Source: an uncultured Actinomyces sp. (GTDB taxonomy: Bacteria; Actinomycetota; Actinomycetes; Actinomycetales; Actinomycetaceae). Taken from it: a DNA stretch of 47,528 nucleotides. The stretch is taken from NCBI GenBank assembly GCA_938040725.1, contig CALHZX010000101.1, positions 1 to 47,528 on the forward strand, written 5' to 3'. Shown one piece after another: positions 25,315-34,231 of this stretch. The position numbers and the translations under genes were made by a program. Below the pieces are notes generated by a model that did no database searches, was not told where the DNA came from, and saw only the letters and a list, made by a program, of their open reading frames with translations. Position 1 is the first letter of the stretch; each line of letters starts with the position of its first letter.

Positions 25315-26340
25315 ATGACGCACTCTCCCACCACCGCCACGCCCGCGGACGCCGCACTCGAGCGCGAGGCCGCCCCGGCCTCGTCGAAGCGCCATCCCCT
25401 GGCGCTCGCCCTGGCTACGCTCGCCGTGGCTGCGCTCCTCGTTCTATCCCTGTCGACCGGCGAGTACTCGATTCTCTCCCAGGACGACGGGTGGCAGATT
25501 TTCCTCGCCGTGCGCGTCCCGCGCACAATCGCGCTCGTCCTGTCGGGCGCCGCGATGTCGATGAGCGGCCTCGTCATGCAGCTGGTCACCCAGAACAGAT
25601 TCGCCGAGCCCTCGACGACGGGCACGACCGAGTGGGCGGGTCTGGGCCTGCTCGTCATCATGATCGTGTGGCCCGGGGCCCCAATCCTGGTGCGCATGAC
25701 CTGCGCGATCGTCTTCGCGTTCGTGGGCACGATGGTGTTCTTCGCGCTGCTGCGCCGCGTCTCCCTGCGCTCCTCACTGCTCGTGCCCATCATGGGCATG
25801 ATGCTCGGCGCGGTCGTCTCCGCGATCTCGACGTTCCTGGCCCTCGAAACGAACACTCTGCAGAGCGTGTCGGTGTGGTTCCAAGGGTCTTTCACGTCGG
25901 TGTACGAGGGCCAGTACGAGGTCCTGTGGATCGTCGCCATCGTCGTCGCGATCGTCCTCGTCATGGCGGATCGCCTCACGGCCGTGTCCCTCGGCGAGGA
26001 CATCGCCATCTCCCTCGGCGTCAACTACCACCGCATGGTCCTCATCGCGACGGGGCTCGTGGCCGTGGCCACCGGCGTCGTCACCGTGGTCGTCGGCTCC
26101 CTGCCCTTCCTGGGCCTCATCGTCCCCAACCTCGTGTCCATGTCCATGGGTGACAACCTGCGCACCAACCTCCCCTGGGTATGCCTGGCGGGCATCTCCC
26201 TCGTGACGGTCACGGACCTGCTGGCACGCACGATCATCTCGCCCTTCGAGATGCCCGTGTCGGTCATCCTGGGCGTCCTCGGAGCTTTCGTCTTCATCGC
26301 GCTCGTCCTACGCCAGGCCAGGAAGGGGGCCATCCTGTGA
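25315..26340 (+). CDS. Iron-siderophore ABC permease (FecCD family), first subunit
   Basis: 341 residues with nine or ten membrane helices. FecCD-family motifs: VRVPRTIALVLSGAAMSMSG near the N-terminus, FAEPSTTGTTEWAGLGLL, and VVVGSLPFLGLIVPNLVS (coupling-helix area). The first 35 residues are a polar Ala/Thr-rich cytosolic tail. No clear ribosome site precedes ATG 25315, which sits just after the attenuating hairpin. It should dimerise with the permease that overlaps its end (GTGA at 26337-26340). Confidence 0.9.
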   Translation: MTHSPTTATPADAALEREAAPASSKRHPLALALATLAVAALLVLSLSTGEYSILSQDDGWQIFLAVRVPRTIALVLSGAAMSMSGLVMQLVTQNRFAEPSTTGTTEWAGLGLLVIMIVWPGAPILVRMTCAIVFAFVGTMVFFALLRRVSLRSSLLVPIMGMMLGAVVSAISTFLALETNTLQSVSVWFQGSFTSVYEGQYEVLWIVAIVVAIVLVMADRLTAVSLGEDIAISLGVNYHRMVLIATGLVAVATGVVTVVVGSLPFLGLIVPNLVSMSMGDNLRTNLPWVCLAGISLVTVTDLLARTIISPFEMPVSVILGVLGAFVFIALVLRQARKGAIL

Positions 26341-27422
26341 GCGTCCCACCCTCCACCACGCGCCCCGAGGCTGTCCCCGCTTCCCCGGCCCCGGCCTCGT
26401 CCACGCACACGGAGCGACCGACTCGGCGCACCGGCACCTTCACGTCCCCGGCCGCCCTGCGCCGCTGGTGGATCCTCTTCGGAGCCGTGTGCGCGGTCGC
26501 GATCCTCGCCTGCATCGGCCTCATCGCCTGGAAGAATCCCGCGGAGTTCGGAAGTCCAGTCTTCTGGAGGCTCGCCCGCCGGCGCGCCTTCGCTGTCCTC
26601 GCGATCGCCATTGTCGCGGTGTGCCAGGGCATGGCGACGGTCGCCTTCCAGACGGTGGCGAACAACCGCATCATCACGCCCTCGATCCTTGGTTTCGAAT
26701 CCCTGTACCGGGCGATCCACACCTCGACGATCTTCTTCCTGGGCGTCGCCGGCCTCAACGCGTCGGCGACGGTTGGCAACTTCGTCGGGCAGCTCGCCCT
26801 CATGATCGCCCTGACCCTCGCGCTCTACTCGTGGCTGCTCACCTCACAGCGGGCCTCGATGCACGCGATGCTCCTCATCGGCGTCATGCTGGGCGCGGGC
26901 CTCGGCTCGATCTCCACCTTCATGCAGAGGCTGCTCACCCCCTCGGAGTTCGACGTGCTCACCGCGCGCCTCTTCGGGTCGATCGCCAACGCCCAGAAGG
27001 AGTATTTCCCGATCGCGGTACCCCTCGTCGCAGCCGCAGCCATCGCCCTCGTGTTGCTCACGCGCCAGCTCTCAGTGCTATCGCTCGGCCGCGAGACGGC
27101 CACCAACCTGGGCCTGAACCATCGCTGCACCTCGGTGCTCATCCTCGTCCTGGTGTCGATCCTCATGGCCACGTCGACTGCTCTCGTGGGTCCCATGACG
27201 TTCCTCGGGTTCCTCGTAGCGACGCTGGCCTACCAGTTCTCGGACACGCACGATCACCGATACATCTTCGCGATGTCCGTCGCACTGGGTGCCGCGATCC
27301 TGGCCAGCGCGTACTTCGTCATGAATCACGTGTTCAACACGCAGGGCGTCGTCTCCATCATCATCGAGTTCGTCGGCGGACTCGCGTTCATCGTCACTAT
27401 TTTGCGGAAGGGCCGCCTGTGA
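26337..27422 (+). CDS. Iron-siderophore ABC permease (FecCD family), second subunit
   Basis: 361 residues from GTG 26337, which overlaps the preceding stop. It begins with a 45-residue Pro/Thr-rich tail containing PASPAPASSTHTERPT, then about nine membrane helices. Family features include AIVAVCQGMATVAFQTVANN, SILGFESLYRA and LVGPMTFLGFLVATLAYQ. It would form the translocation pore with the upstream permease. The tail's coding DNA contains the CCCCGGCCTCGT sequence that is scattered through this window. Confidence 0.9.
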   Translation: MSVPPSTTRPEAVPASPAPASSTHTERPTRRTGTFTSPAALRRWWILFGAVCAVAILACIGLIAWKNPAEFGSPVFWRLARRRAFAVLAIAIVAVCQGMATVAFQTVANNRIITPSILGFESLYRAIHTSTIFFLGVAGLNASATVGNFVGQLALMIALTLALYSWLLTSQRASMHAMLLIGVMLGAGLGSISTFMQRLLTPSEFDVLTARLFGSIANAQKEYFPIAVPLVAAAAIALVLLTRQLSVLSLGRETATNLGLNHRCTSVLILVLVSILMATSTALVGPMTFLGFLVATLAYQFSDTHDHRYIFAMSVALGAAILASAYFVMNHVFNTQGVVSIIIEFVGGLAFIVTILRKGRL

Positions 27423-28174
27423 TCTCCATCGATTCCGTCGTCAAGCAGTACTCGCCGTCAGTGCGCATCGGCGAGGTCTCCCTCGACATCCCCACGGGCG
27501 GCATCACGGCGCTCGTGGGCCCCAACGGCGCAGGCAAGTCCACGATCCTCACCATGATCGGGCGCCTCCTCGGCATCGACGAGGGCACGATCGAGGTCGG
27601 CGGCCTCAACGTGGCCACAACGAAGTCCTCCGAGCTGGCACGCACCCTGTCGATCCTGCGCCAGGAGAACCACTTCATTTCGCGCCTCACGGTGCGCCAG
27701 CTGGTGGGTTTCGGACGCTTCCCCCACTCGAAGGGACGCCTGAGCGCGCAGGATGAGGCGATCATCGACCGCTACATCGGTTTCCTCGACCTGGAGGAGC
27801 TCGAAGGGCGCTACCTGGACCAGCTCTCGGGTGGTCAGCGTCAGCGCGCCTACGTCGCCATGGTGCTCGCCCAGGAGACGGAGTACGTCCTGCTGGACGA
27901 GCCCCTCAACAACCTGGACATCGCGCGCAGCGTCGAGATGATGCGGATGCTGGAACGCGCGGCGCGCGAGTTTTCGCGCACGATCGTCATCGTCCTGCAC
28001 GACATCAACTTCGCGGCGCGTTACGCCTCGCAAATCTGCGCGCTCAAGGACGGGAGGGTCGCCTTCATGGGCACCCCGGAGGAGATCATGCGCGACGAGG
28101 TCCTCACCGACATCTTCGACACCCGCGTCACCGTCGTACCGGGCCCCAACGGCCCGCTCGCCTGCTACTTCTAA
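27419..28174 (+). CDS. Iron-siderophore ABC transporter ATP-binding protein
   Basis: 251 residues from GTG 27419, overlapping the permease stop by 4 bp. Walker A GPNGAGKST (about 37-45), Q-loop LRQENHF, signature LSGGQRQR, Walker B YVLLDEPLNNLD and switch His VLHDINFAARY are all intact. FepC/FhuC-type subunit that powers ferric-siderophore import with the two permeases and the lipoprotein. Last gene of the iron operon. Confidence 0.93.
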   Translation: MISIDSVVKQYSPSVRIGEVSLDIPTGGITALVGPNGAGKSTILTMIGRLLGIDEGTIEVGGLNVATTKSSELARTLSILRQENHFISRLTVRQLVGFGRFPHSKGRLSAQDEAIIDRYIGFLDLEELEGRYLDQLSGGQRQRAYVAMVLAQETEYVLLDEPLNNLDIARSVEMMRMLERAAREFSRTIVIVLHDINFAARYASQICALKDGRVAFMGTPEEIMRDEVLTDIFDTRVTVVPGPNGPLACYF

Positions 28175-28246
28175 GCGGGGCTGGCTCGGGCGCGCGGCTT
28201 GGCCGCCGCTCGCCGCTGCGTTCGCGGCGACGAGGCCCGGGCCGGG

Positions 28247-28252
28247 TAGAAT
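28247..28252 (+). promoter_or_regulatory. -10 element upstream of the SdpI-like gene
   Basis: TAGAAT at 28247-28252, in the context GGGTAGAATG also seen upstream of nrtR. No good -35 is visible. A small hairpin (CGCCGC...GCGGCG, about 28210-28229) lies upstream and may end the iron operon transcript. Confidence 0.4.
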
Positions 28253-28307
28253 GGGCGCGCGGCCCTTCGTGAAACGGCCGTGAAACGTTTATCTTCGAGG
28301 GGTTCCC

Positions 28308-28664
28308 GTGCACGTCGGACTGATCGCCGCCTTCCTGATTCTCGCCGTCGCTCTCATCGCGGGCGGCCTCTACCTGTTCGCGTCAGGCCTGACCGCGCGC
28401 GCCGGCGTGTGCCGCCCTCCCCTGGGGCTGCGCCTGGCGGGCATCGAGCCCGGCTCACAGGAGTGGGAGCGCGCCCACCGCGCCGCCTGGCCCATCCTCT
28501 TCGGCGGAGGCGTCCTGGGCACCGCCCACGGCATCGCACTGGCCGCCACCACCCTCATGGACGCGCGTATCTCCGTGCCCATCGTCTTCATCATCTCTGG
28601 GTTCATCGTCGAGGCCGGCCTCTGGCTGGTCGCAAAGGGCGCCGGCAAGGCGTCGCTGACATAA
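28308..28664 (+). CDS. Small membrane protein, SdpI-like
   Basis: 118 residues from GTG 28308 (GAGGGG upstream), with three hydrophobic segments. The loop LGLRLAGIEPGSQEWERAHR-AAW between the first and second helices resembles the (I/V)G-x-R-(x)n-WxxAHR-AAG signature of SdpI/YhfL proteins, known from Bacillus as immunity proteins to the SdpC toxin. The family is broad and most members have no demonstrated toxin partner; none is visible nearby. It is monocistronic, facing the cupin operon across a strong hairpin. Confidence 0.6.
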   Translation: MHVGLIAAFLILAVALIAGGLYLFASGLTARAGVCRPPLGLRLAGIEPGSQEWERAHRAAWPILFGGGVLGTAHGIALAATTLMDARISVPIVFIISGFIVEAGLWLVAKGAGKASLT

Positions 28665-28710
28665 CCCTTCGCGGGGCGCCGACGCCCCCCGCCCGCGCGG
28701 ATACGACAAA

Positions 28711-28752
28711 CGGGCCCCGGCCTCGTGCATCACCTCACGAGGACGGGGCCCG
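28711..28752. terminator. Bidirectional terminator between SdpI-like and cupin genes
   Basis: CGGGCCCCG-G-CCTCGTG (28711-28727) pairs with CACGAGG-A-CGGGGCCCG (28736-28752), a 16-bp stem with one mismatch and an 8-nt loop, between convergent genes. Confidence 0.85.
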
Positions 28753-28785
28753 CCGCACAGTGTCGGAGCCTCAGGCCTTGGGGCG

Positions 28786-29142
28786 CTAGCGGCGATCCAG
28801 CATGTACAGGGCCAGCTTCGAGGGCTCGAGCGCGCGCACGGCGTGCGGCAGACGCGTGCCGAAGTGGATGACGTCGCCGGGCTTGAGGACAACGGTGCGA
28901 CCGTCGGCCTCGATCTCGAGGGCGCCCTCGAGAGTGTGGAGGATGACGGGCATCGCGGCGGTGTGCTCGCTGAGGATCTCGCCCTTGTCGAAGCTGAAGA
29001 GCACCAGGCGCACGCCCTCAGCGCGCATGACGGTGCGCGAGACCGTAGCCTCCTCGTTGATCTGGATCATCGAGGCGATGTCCTGCAGGTCCGTCATGAT
29101 GGGCGTGGGGACCTCGGTGTTCGATTCGGGCGACAGGCTCAT
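28786..29142 (-). CDS. Small cupin-domain protein
   Basis: 118 residues from ATG 29142 (AAGGAGAATCA upstream). A single cupin barrel covers about 35-110: the motif-1 area is FDKGEILSEHTAAMPVILHTLEGALEI (given in part: SEHTAAMPVILHTLEGA), and motif 2 is LKPGDVIHFGTRLPHAV. Two or three His/Glu residues could hold a metal. Substrate unknown. Its ATG overlaps the stop of the upstream methyltransferase gene, so the pair is translationally coupled and probably acts on the same process. Confidence 0.8.
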   Translation of the reverse strand: MSLSPESNTEVPTPIMTDLQDIASMIQINEEATVSRTVMRAEGVRLVLFSFDKGEILSEHTAAMPVILHTLEGALEIEADGRTVVLKPGDVIHFGTRLPHAVRALEPSKLALYMLDRR

Positions 29143-29960
29143 TGATTCTCCTTGGGTTTGCGCGCGACGATGGCGACGCCGCACAGGTGTCGATCATATT
29201 TCTTAAACGTGCGCGCCATCGTCGTGACGCGTTCACGCAGGTCTTTGTCCCGCGCGACGTTGCGCATGATGCGCAAGGCTCCGCGAACGCCCTCGTCCGC
29301 GATCATGCGGCCGGGCTTGAGCAGGGCCATGGGGGCCGTGCGGGTCTCTTCCACGACGAGGCCGACCTCTTCGAGCGCTCGCCTCCAGTCGGCGACCGTG
29401 AGGGGGCGGGCATTGACGTTGATGGCGCGGGCCAGCGCGTGGCGGATCTGGGTGGCGGGTTCTTCCGTGATCGCATCGGGGCGCATCGCCAGCTCGTGGA
29501 TGACGTAGCGGCCGCCGGGGCGCAGGATGCGTGCGGCCTCGCTCATGATGGCTCGCTTGGCTTTCTCTCCCTGCATGGAGAGCATGGCTTCGCCGACGAC
29601 GACGTCCGCGCTCTCATCCGGCAGGCCAGTCTGCGCAGCATCAGCGTTCACGCAGCGCCCCACGCCCGAGGCGATGGCGTCCACGCGCGCGGAGGCGTTC
29701 GGATCGCGCTCCACGCCGACGTAGGAGGCGGGGCCCACCCCAATAATCGCCGAGGCCGTGACGCCCAGGCCGGGCGCGAACTCCACGACGTCCGAGCCGG
29801 GCAGCACGGCACGCTTGAGCGCCCAGGTAGTCAGGGCAAGACCGCCGGGGCGCAGCACTGTCTTTCCGGCGCGTGCGAGCACCCAGTGGCCGGGCGCCTT
29901 CTCGACGGGCCGATCGGCGAAGGGAAGGGCCTCCGCCAGCGATTCACTGCGAGTTGCCAT
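29139..29960 (-). CDS. SAM-dependent methyltransferase (class I)
   Basis: 273 residues from ATG 29960. SAM-binding motif I is VVEFAPGLGVTASAI; later motifs are YVGVERDPNA, DAAQTGLPDESADVVVGEAM and RILRPGGRYVIHEL. It resembles the UbiE/Methyltransf_11 group, with a basic C-terminal region. TATACT (29973-29968) lies 7 bp before ATG 29960, which predicts a leaderless transcript; an in-frame GTG at 30008 would give 289 residues but lies upstream of that -10. Coupled to the cupin gene. Substrate unknown. Confidence 0.8.
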   Translation of the reverse strand: MATRSESLAEALPFADRPVEKAPGHWVLARAGKTVLRPGGLALTTWALKRAVLPGSDVVEFAPGLGVTASAIIGVGPASYVGVERDPNASARVDAIASGVGRCVNADAAQTGLPDESADVVVGEAMLSMQGEKAKRAIMSEAARILRPGGRYVIHELAMRPDAITEEPATQIRHALARAINVNARPLTVADWRRALEEVGLVVEETRTAPMALLKPGRMIADEGVRGALRIMRNVARDKDLRERVTTMARTFKKYDRHLCGVAIVARKPKENQ

Positions 29961-30040
29961 ATACGCAAGTATAGCGTTATCTATTTCTTCATGCAGGGCT
30001 ATACCCACAGAAAATACGCCGACGGAGTCCCGATTCGCCT

Positions 30041-31714
30041 CTACAGGCCGATAATCTCGGCGAAAGCTCGCTTAATCGCGTCAAGACGCTCGCGCGCCCG
30101 CTCCCAGGGCAGCGGCTCCCCGCCTGCGACCGGCAGAATCACCTCGAGGTAGCACTTGAGCTTGGGCTCGGTGCCCGAGGGGCGCGCGATGACACGGTCC
30201 CCCGCCTCGGTGAGCACGAGGACGCCGTCCGTGGGCGGCAGGCCGCGGTATCCCTGCGACAGGTCCGAAACCTCGACAACGGGAGAACCCGCCAGGACGC
30301 TCGGCGGCTGGGCACGCAGGCGCCCCATGCCGCTGGCGATCTGCTCGATCTCCTCGACGCGGAAGGTCAGCGGCGAGCTCACGTGCAAGCCGTGCAGTCG
30401 CGCCAGGCGCTCCAGCTCATCCCACACGCTGCGCCCCTGCGCCTTGAGCGCGGCCACCAGGGAGGCGGCGACAACCGACGTCGCAATGCCGTCCTTGTCG
30501 CGCACGTGGGCGGGATCGGGACAAAAGCCGATGGCCTCCTCGTAGCCGAATCCGAGCCCGGGGGCGCGGGCAATCCATTTAAAGCCCGTCAGCGTCGTGT
30601 GATGCTCGAGGCCGTGCGCCTGGGCGATACGCGCGAGCAGCCGCGAGGACACGATCGAGTTCGCGAGCGAGCCCGTCAGGCCGCGCGAGGCCAAGAACTC
30701 GCCCAGCAGCGAGCCGATCTGATCGCCACTGAGCGGACTCCACCCCGTCTCCGAGGTGGGGTCAGGCACCGCAAGCGCGCAGCGGTCCGCGTCGGGGTCG
30801 ACCGCGATGATGAGGTCGGCCCCCTGCTCGCGCGCCTGCTCGATCGCCATGTCGAGGGCGCCGGCCTCTTCGGGGTTAGGGAAGGGCACGGTCGGGAAGT
30901 CCGGGTCGGGATCGGCCTGCGCCGCCACGAGGGAGACGTGAGAGAAACCGGCCTCAGACAGGACGTGCGAGGTGATCGCAGCGCCCACGCCGTGCATGGC
31001 GGTCAAGACGATGCGCAGGTCCTCGCGCGCCGATGCCTCGCCCGAGGCCAGGGCGCACGCGCAGGCCACGTATTCCTCGCGCGGATCCACGGCCTCGATA
31101 AGGTCGTCGTTCATCGGGACCTCGTCCGCGGGCGGCGCGGCCTCGATGGCCGCCGCGATCTCCGCGTCGAAGGGCGGGACGATCTGGACGCCACGCCCGT
31201 CGCCCTGCGCGACGGTGCCGCCCAGGTAGACCTTGTAGCCGTTGTCCGGGGCGGGGTTGTGGGAGGCGGTCACCATGACGCCCGCATCCGCGTCGAAGTG
31301 CAGCATCGAGAAGGAGGTCAGCGGGGTCGGGTTAGCCTGGGGCAGCGCGAGGACGCGCACGCCGGCAGCCGAAGCGACGCGGCACGCGGCCGTGGCAAAC
31401 TCGGAGGACCCGTAGCGGGCGTCGCAGCCGACCACCAGCGTGGGAATGCCCGTCGCGTGGCGCTTGACGACCTCGCACAGGCCGACGGTCGCTCGGATGA
31501 CGACCGCGAGGTTCATGCGGGACTCGCCCGGCCCCACGACGCCTCGCAGGCCGGCGGTGCCGAACTGGAGGGGGCCATTCATGGCCGCACCCACGCGGGC
31601 CGCTGCCTCCTCGTCGCCGCGCTGTGCGGCCTCGATGTCGGCGCTCAGGGCGCAGGCCGTCGCGGGGTCAGGGTCGTGGCTCGCCCACTGGCGGGCGCGC
31701 TCGAGCAGCTCCAT
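30041..31714 (-). CDS. Phospho-sugar mutase, probably acting as phosphopentomutase/phosphoglucomutase
   Basis: 557 residues, alpha-D-phosphohexomutase superfamily, PgcA/PGM2-like length. Catalytic phosphoserine loop TASHNPAPDNGYKVY, metal loop DPDADR, sugar-binding GFKWIARAPGLGFGYEEAIG and phosphate-binding SGTEPKLKCYLE are all present. In this operon (deoD-deoC-mutase), the likely job is moving phosphate from C1 to C5 of (deoxy)ribose before DeoC. Activity on glucose phosphates is equally possible for the family. ATG 31714 with GGAGG 9 bp upstream; 5 bp after the deoC stop. Confidence 0.9.
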   Translation of the reverse strand: MELLERARQWASHDPDPATACALSADIEAAQRGDEEAAARVGAAMNGPLQFGTAGLRGVVGPGESRMNLAVVIRATVGLCEVVKRHATGIPTLVVGCDARYGSSEFATAACRVASAAGVRVLALPQANPTPLTSFSMLHFDADAGVMVTASHNPAPDNGYKVYLGGTVAQGDGRGVQIVPPFDAEIAAAIEAAPPADEVPMNDDLIEAVDPREEYVACACALASGEASAREDLRIVLTAMHGVGAAITSHVLSEAGFSHVSLVAAQADPDPDFPTVPFPNPEEAGALDMAIEQAREQGADLIIAVDPDADRCALAVPDPTSETGWSPLSGDQIGSLLGEFLASRGLTGSLANSIVSSRLLARIAQAHGLEHHTTLTGFKWIARAPGLGFGYEEAIGFCPDPAHVRDKDGIATSVVAASLVAALKAQGRSVWDELERLARLHGLHVSSPLTFRVEEIEQIASGMGRLRAQPPSVLAGSPVVEVSDLSQGYRGLPPTDGVLVLTEAGDRVIARPSGTEPKLKCYLEVILPVAGGEPLPWERARERLDAIKRAFAEIIGL

Positions 31715-31719
31715 CGTCT

Positions 31720-32373
31720 TTAGTCCTCCAGTCCTGCCAGGATGGCCGTCGTCGCGGACACTCCCAGGCGAGAGGCTCCGGCCTCGATCATGGCCACAGC
31801 CGTCTCGGCGTCACGGATACCGCCCGAGGCCTTGACCCCCAGGGCGTCACCGACTGTGGCGCGCATGAGCGCGACCGCGTGGGTCGAGGCACCGCCCGCG
31901 GGGTGGAAGCCCGTGGACGTCTTGACGAAGTCCGCGCCCGCGGCCATCGAAGCGGTGCAGGCGGCGACGATCTCGTCGTCCGTCAGAGCGGCGGACTCGA
32001 TGATGACCTTGAGGATGCGCGGGGCGGGGACGACGCGACGCACGGCCGCGATCTCCTCCTCGAGCTCATGGAGGCGCGCATCCTTCACCAGCTCGATGTT
32101 GATGACCATATCGATCTCATCCGCGCCGTCGGCGACCGCCTGGGCGGCCTCGAAGGCCTTGACCTGGGGCTTGACCGCGCCCGAGGGGAAGCCAACCACG
32201 CAGGCGACCTTCAGGCCCTCGGGAACGTCCAGGGGCAGCATCGAGGGGGACACGCACACCGAGAAGGTACCGGCGGCGGCCCCCTCCTCGACGATGCGCG
32301 CCACGTCCGCCTTGGTGGCCTCGGGCTTGAGGATCGTGTGGTCGATGAGTGCGGCCACGTCACGCTTGTTCAT
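31720..32373 (-). CDS. deoC: Deoxyribose-phosphate aldolase
   Basis: 217 residues, typical length. Schiff-base lysine in DFVKTSTGFHPAGGAS; other family segments are LIDHTILKPEAT, VVGFPSGAV, EIDMVINI and KASGGIRD. It splits 2-deoxyribose-5-phosphate into glyceraldehyde-3-phosphate and acetaldehyde, the final step of deoxynucleoside breakdown. It lies 20 bp after deoD and 5 bp before the mutase in one operon. Confidence 0.97.
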   Translation of the reverse strand: MNKRDVAALIDHTILKPEATKADVARIVEEGAAAGTFSVCVSPSMLPLDVPEGLKVACVVGFPSGAVKPQVKAFEAAQAVADGADEIDMVINIELVKDARLHELEEEIAAVRRVVPAPRILKVIIESAALTDDEIVAACTASMAAGADFVKTSTGFHPAGGASTHAVALMRATVGDALGVKASGGIRDAETAVAMIEAGASRLGVSATTAILAGLED

Positions 32374-32393
32374 AAAACTACTTTCTTGTCACA

Positions 32394-33101
32394 TCACAGC
32401 TGGGCCAGGGGCAGGGCCAGCTCCATCATGGTGGTAAAGGAGGTCTGACGCGCCTGGGCGTCCGTGGCCTCGCCCGTCACCAGGGAATCCGAGACCGTGA
32501 AAATACCCACGGCCTCGACACCCGCGTGGGCGGCCGTCGCGTACAGGCCGGCGGACTCCATCTCGATCGCGAGCACGCCCATGCGCTGCCAGGCCTCGTT
32601 GAAGCACGGGTTCGCGTTGTAGAACGTGTCGGAGGAGAGGATGTTGCCCACGTGGATCGGCACGTCGGCCTCGCGGGCGCGGCGCACCACGTCCTCGATG
32701 AGACGGAAGGAGCCGATCGGCGCGTAGGAGCCGGGGATCTGGTACTGGTCCAAGAAGGCCGAGTTCGAGCAGGCGGCCTGGGCGACCACGACGTCGTAGA
32801 CGTTGACGCCGGGCTGTAGGGCACCGCACGTACCCACGCGCACGAGGCGCGTGCAGCCGAACTCGTGGATCAGCTCGTGGGCGTACAGCGAGATCGACGG
32901 AATACCCATACCCGACCCCATGACGGACACCGGGGTGCCACGATAGGTGCCGGTGTATCCCAGCATGTTACGCACCGCGTTGAACTGGCGCGCGTCCTCC
33001 AGGTAGGTCTCGGCGATGAACTTCGCGCGCAGCGGGTCTCCGGGCAGGAGGATCGTCGGCGCGATGGGGGCGGTGGGATTGATATGCGGTGTCGAGCGCA
33101 T
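32394..33101 (-). CDS. deoD: Purine nucleoside phosphorylase, DeoD type
   Basis: 235 residues, as in the hexameric DeoD family. Motifs: LLPGDPLRAKFIAETYLED at the N-terminus, GSGMGIPSISLYAHELI, VRVGTCGALQPGVNVYDVV and AIEMESAGLYATAA (ribose and base contacts), plus the catalytic Asp in TVSDSLVTGE. It splits purine (deoxy)nucleosides into base and sugar-1-phosphate. AGGAGG precedes ATG 33101. It is the first gene of the deoD-deoC-mutase transcript with its own promoter at 33191-33162. Confidence 0.96.
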   Translation of the reverse strand: MRSTPHINPTAPIAPTILLPGDPLRAKFIAETYLEDARQFNAVRNMLGYTGTYRGTPVSVMGSGMGIPSISLYAHELIHEFGCTRLVRVGTCGALQPGVNVYDVVVAQAACSNSAFLDQYQIPGSYAPIGSFRLIEDVVRRAREADVPIHVGNILSSDTFYNANPCFNEAWQRMGVLAIEMESAGLYATAAHAGVEAVGIFTVSDSLVTGEATDAQARQTSFTTMMELALPLAQL

Positions 33102-33161
33102 GTGTCCTCCTATGGTGTCGAGGAGCCGGGGCTCCGTCGAGGCTTCTTTACCCTTGTCGCA

Positions 33162-33212
33162 AGGCTATGCCGTGCAATTGAAATGTGTCAATGAATGCTT
33201 TGACAAATGTTC
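33162..33212 (-). promoter_or_regulatory. deoD promoter and candidate regulator site
   Basis: Minus-strand TTGACA (33191-33186), an 18-bp spacer and TAGCCT (33167-33162). Directly upstream, TGTCAA-N8-TTGACA (33186-33205) is an inverted repeat including the -35, and TGACAAATGTTC (33201-33212, plus strand) also occurs at the BMP gene promoter (41208-41219, reverse complement). It overlaps the end of the SorC-type regulator gene, the probable binding protein. Confidence 0.6.
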
Positions 33213-34195
33213 TCATCCGCCGGGGCGTCCTCGAACGCCCCACGTGGGGTTGCCCCGCCCTGCCTCACCAGCAGAGCAAGGGCCAGGTCCTGGTCGACCA
33301 CGAGGTGCGTGGCCAACCCCATGTGCAGCGCCGTGCCCAGCGCCTCCGCTTTGACTCGCCCGCCGGCAACCAGTACCCGCACGGGGCGAGCGCGCAGCTC
33401 CTCGAGCGTGATACCGACCGTCCTGCGGTCGACCGAGGCCAGGGCAACGTCGCCCTCACGCGTAAAAAACCGCGAGCAGGCATCCCCGACCGCGTCGCGC
33501 ATCAGGGCGTCCACTTCCGCTTCATCGAGCTGGCCGAGGTTGAGCGAGAGAGCTTCGCGCCCCAGCGCCCCCACCGTAAAGACCGCCACGTCCACTCCGC
33601 GCCCCTCTTGCAAGACGCGCTCAATCGCCCGGTCGCGGCGCACGATCGACGCCATCGCCGTGTCCTGGAAAATCACCGGCAGCGGCAGGTAGCGCGGCTG
33701 CGCATCAAAGGCCTCGCAAAAAGAACGCATGATCTCAAAATCGTGCGTCGCCCGCTCAGAAAACGACGTCCCACCCTTGAGCTGCACAACGCGCACACCC
33801 ACGCGCGGGGCGCGGGGCAGGTGGGCCGCGAGCGCACTCATCGTGCGCCCCCAGGAAATCCCCACGCTCATGCCGTCGCGCACGAGCTGAGTCACCACAT
33901 CCGCACCAACGCGGCCGACCTGCTCGATAGCCTCCCCCTCGGTCATATCGCGGCCGTGGGCGACGCGCACGCTCGCAAGGCCGAAGCGCTGCTCCAAGCG
34001 CAGGGCGATCTCCGAAGCGTCCTCGCGCGGATCGTGGATCTCGATGGTCACGAAGCCGCGCTCGCGGCCGCGGGCGAGGAGCTTGGCGACCGTGGGGCGC
34101 GACAGGCCCATGCGGGTGGCGACCTCGGCCTGGCTGAGGCCCTGCTGGTAGTAGAGCTTGACCGCCTCGATCGACTGTTCGTCGCGCCTCTCCAC
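33188..34195 (-). CDS. SorC/DeoR-type (sugar-binding) transcriptional regulator
   Basis: 335 residues from GTG 34195 (GAGGAGGAATC upstream). An N-terminal helix-turn-helix (about 18-45, LSQAEVATRMGLSRPTVAKL) is followed by a SorC/CggR-like effector domain with GISWGRTMSALA, RYLPLPVIFQDTA and VAGGRVKAEAL. Bacillus DeoR, which controls deoC-nupC-pdp and senses deoxyribose-5-phosphate, belongs to this family. Position between the phosphorylase genes makes it the probable regulator of nucleoside catabolism and uptake here. It follows deoA by 36 bp in the same direction. Confidence 0.88.
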   Translation of the reverse strand: MERRDEQSIEAVKLYYQQGLSQAEVATRMGLSRPTVAKLLARGRERGFVTIEIHDPREDASEIALRLEQRFGLASVRVAHGRDMTEGEAIEQVGRVGADVVTQLVRDGMSVGISWGRTMSALAAHLPRAPRVGVRVVQLKGGTSFSERATHDFEIMRSFCEAFDAQPRYLPLPVIFQDTAMASIVRRDRAIERVLQEGRGVDVAVFTVGALGREALSLNLGQLDEAEVDALMRDAVGDACSRFFTREGDVALASVDRRTVGITLEELRARPVRVLVAGGRVKAEALGTALHMGLATHLVVDQDLALALLVRQGGATPRGAFEDAPADENICQSIH

Positions 34196-34231
34196 GATTC
34201 CTCCTCCCCGTGCGCTCCCGGCTGGTTGCCT

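Noticed and set aside
24184..25395. 403-codon minus-strand frame opposite the siderophore-binding lipoprotein
   Set aside because: Shadow of a clear lipoprotein gene and overlaps the iron box; composition typical of antisense frames.
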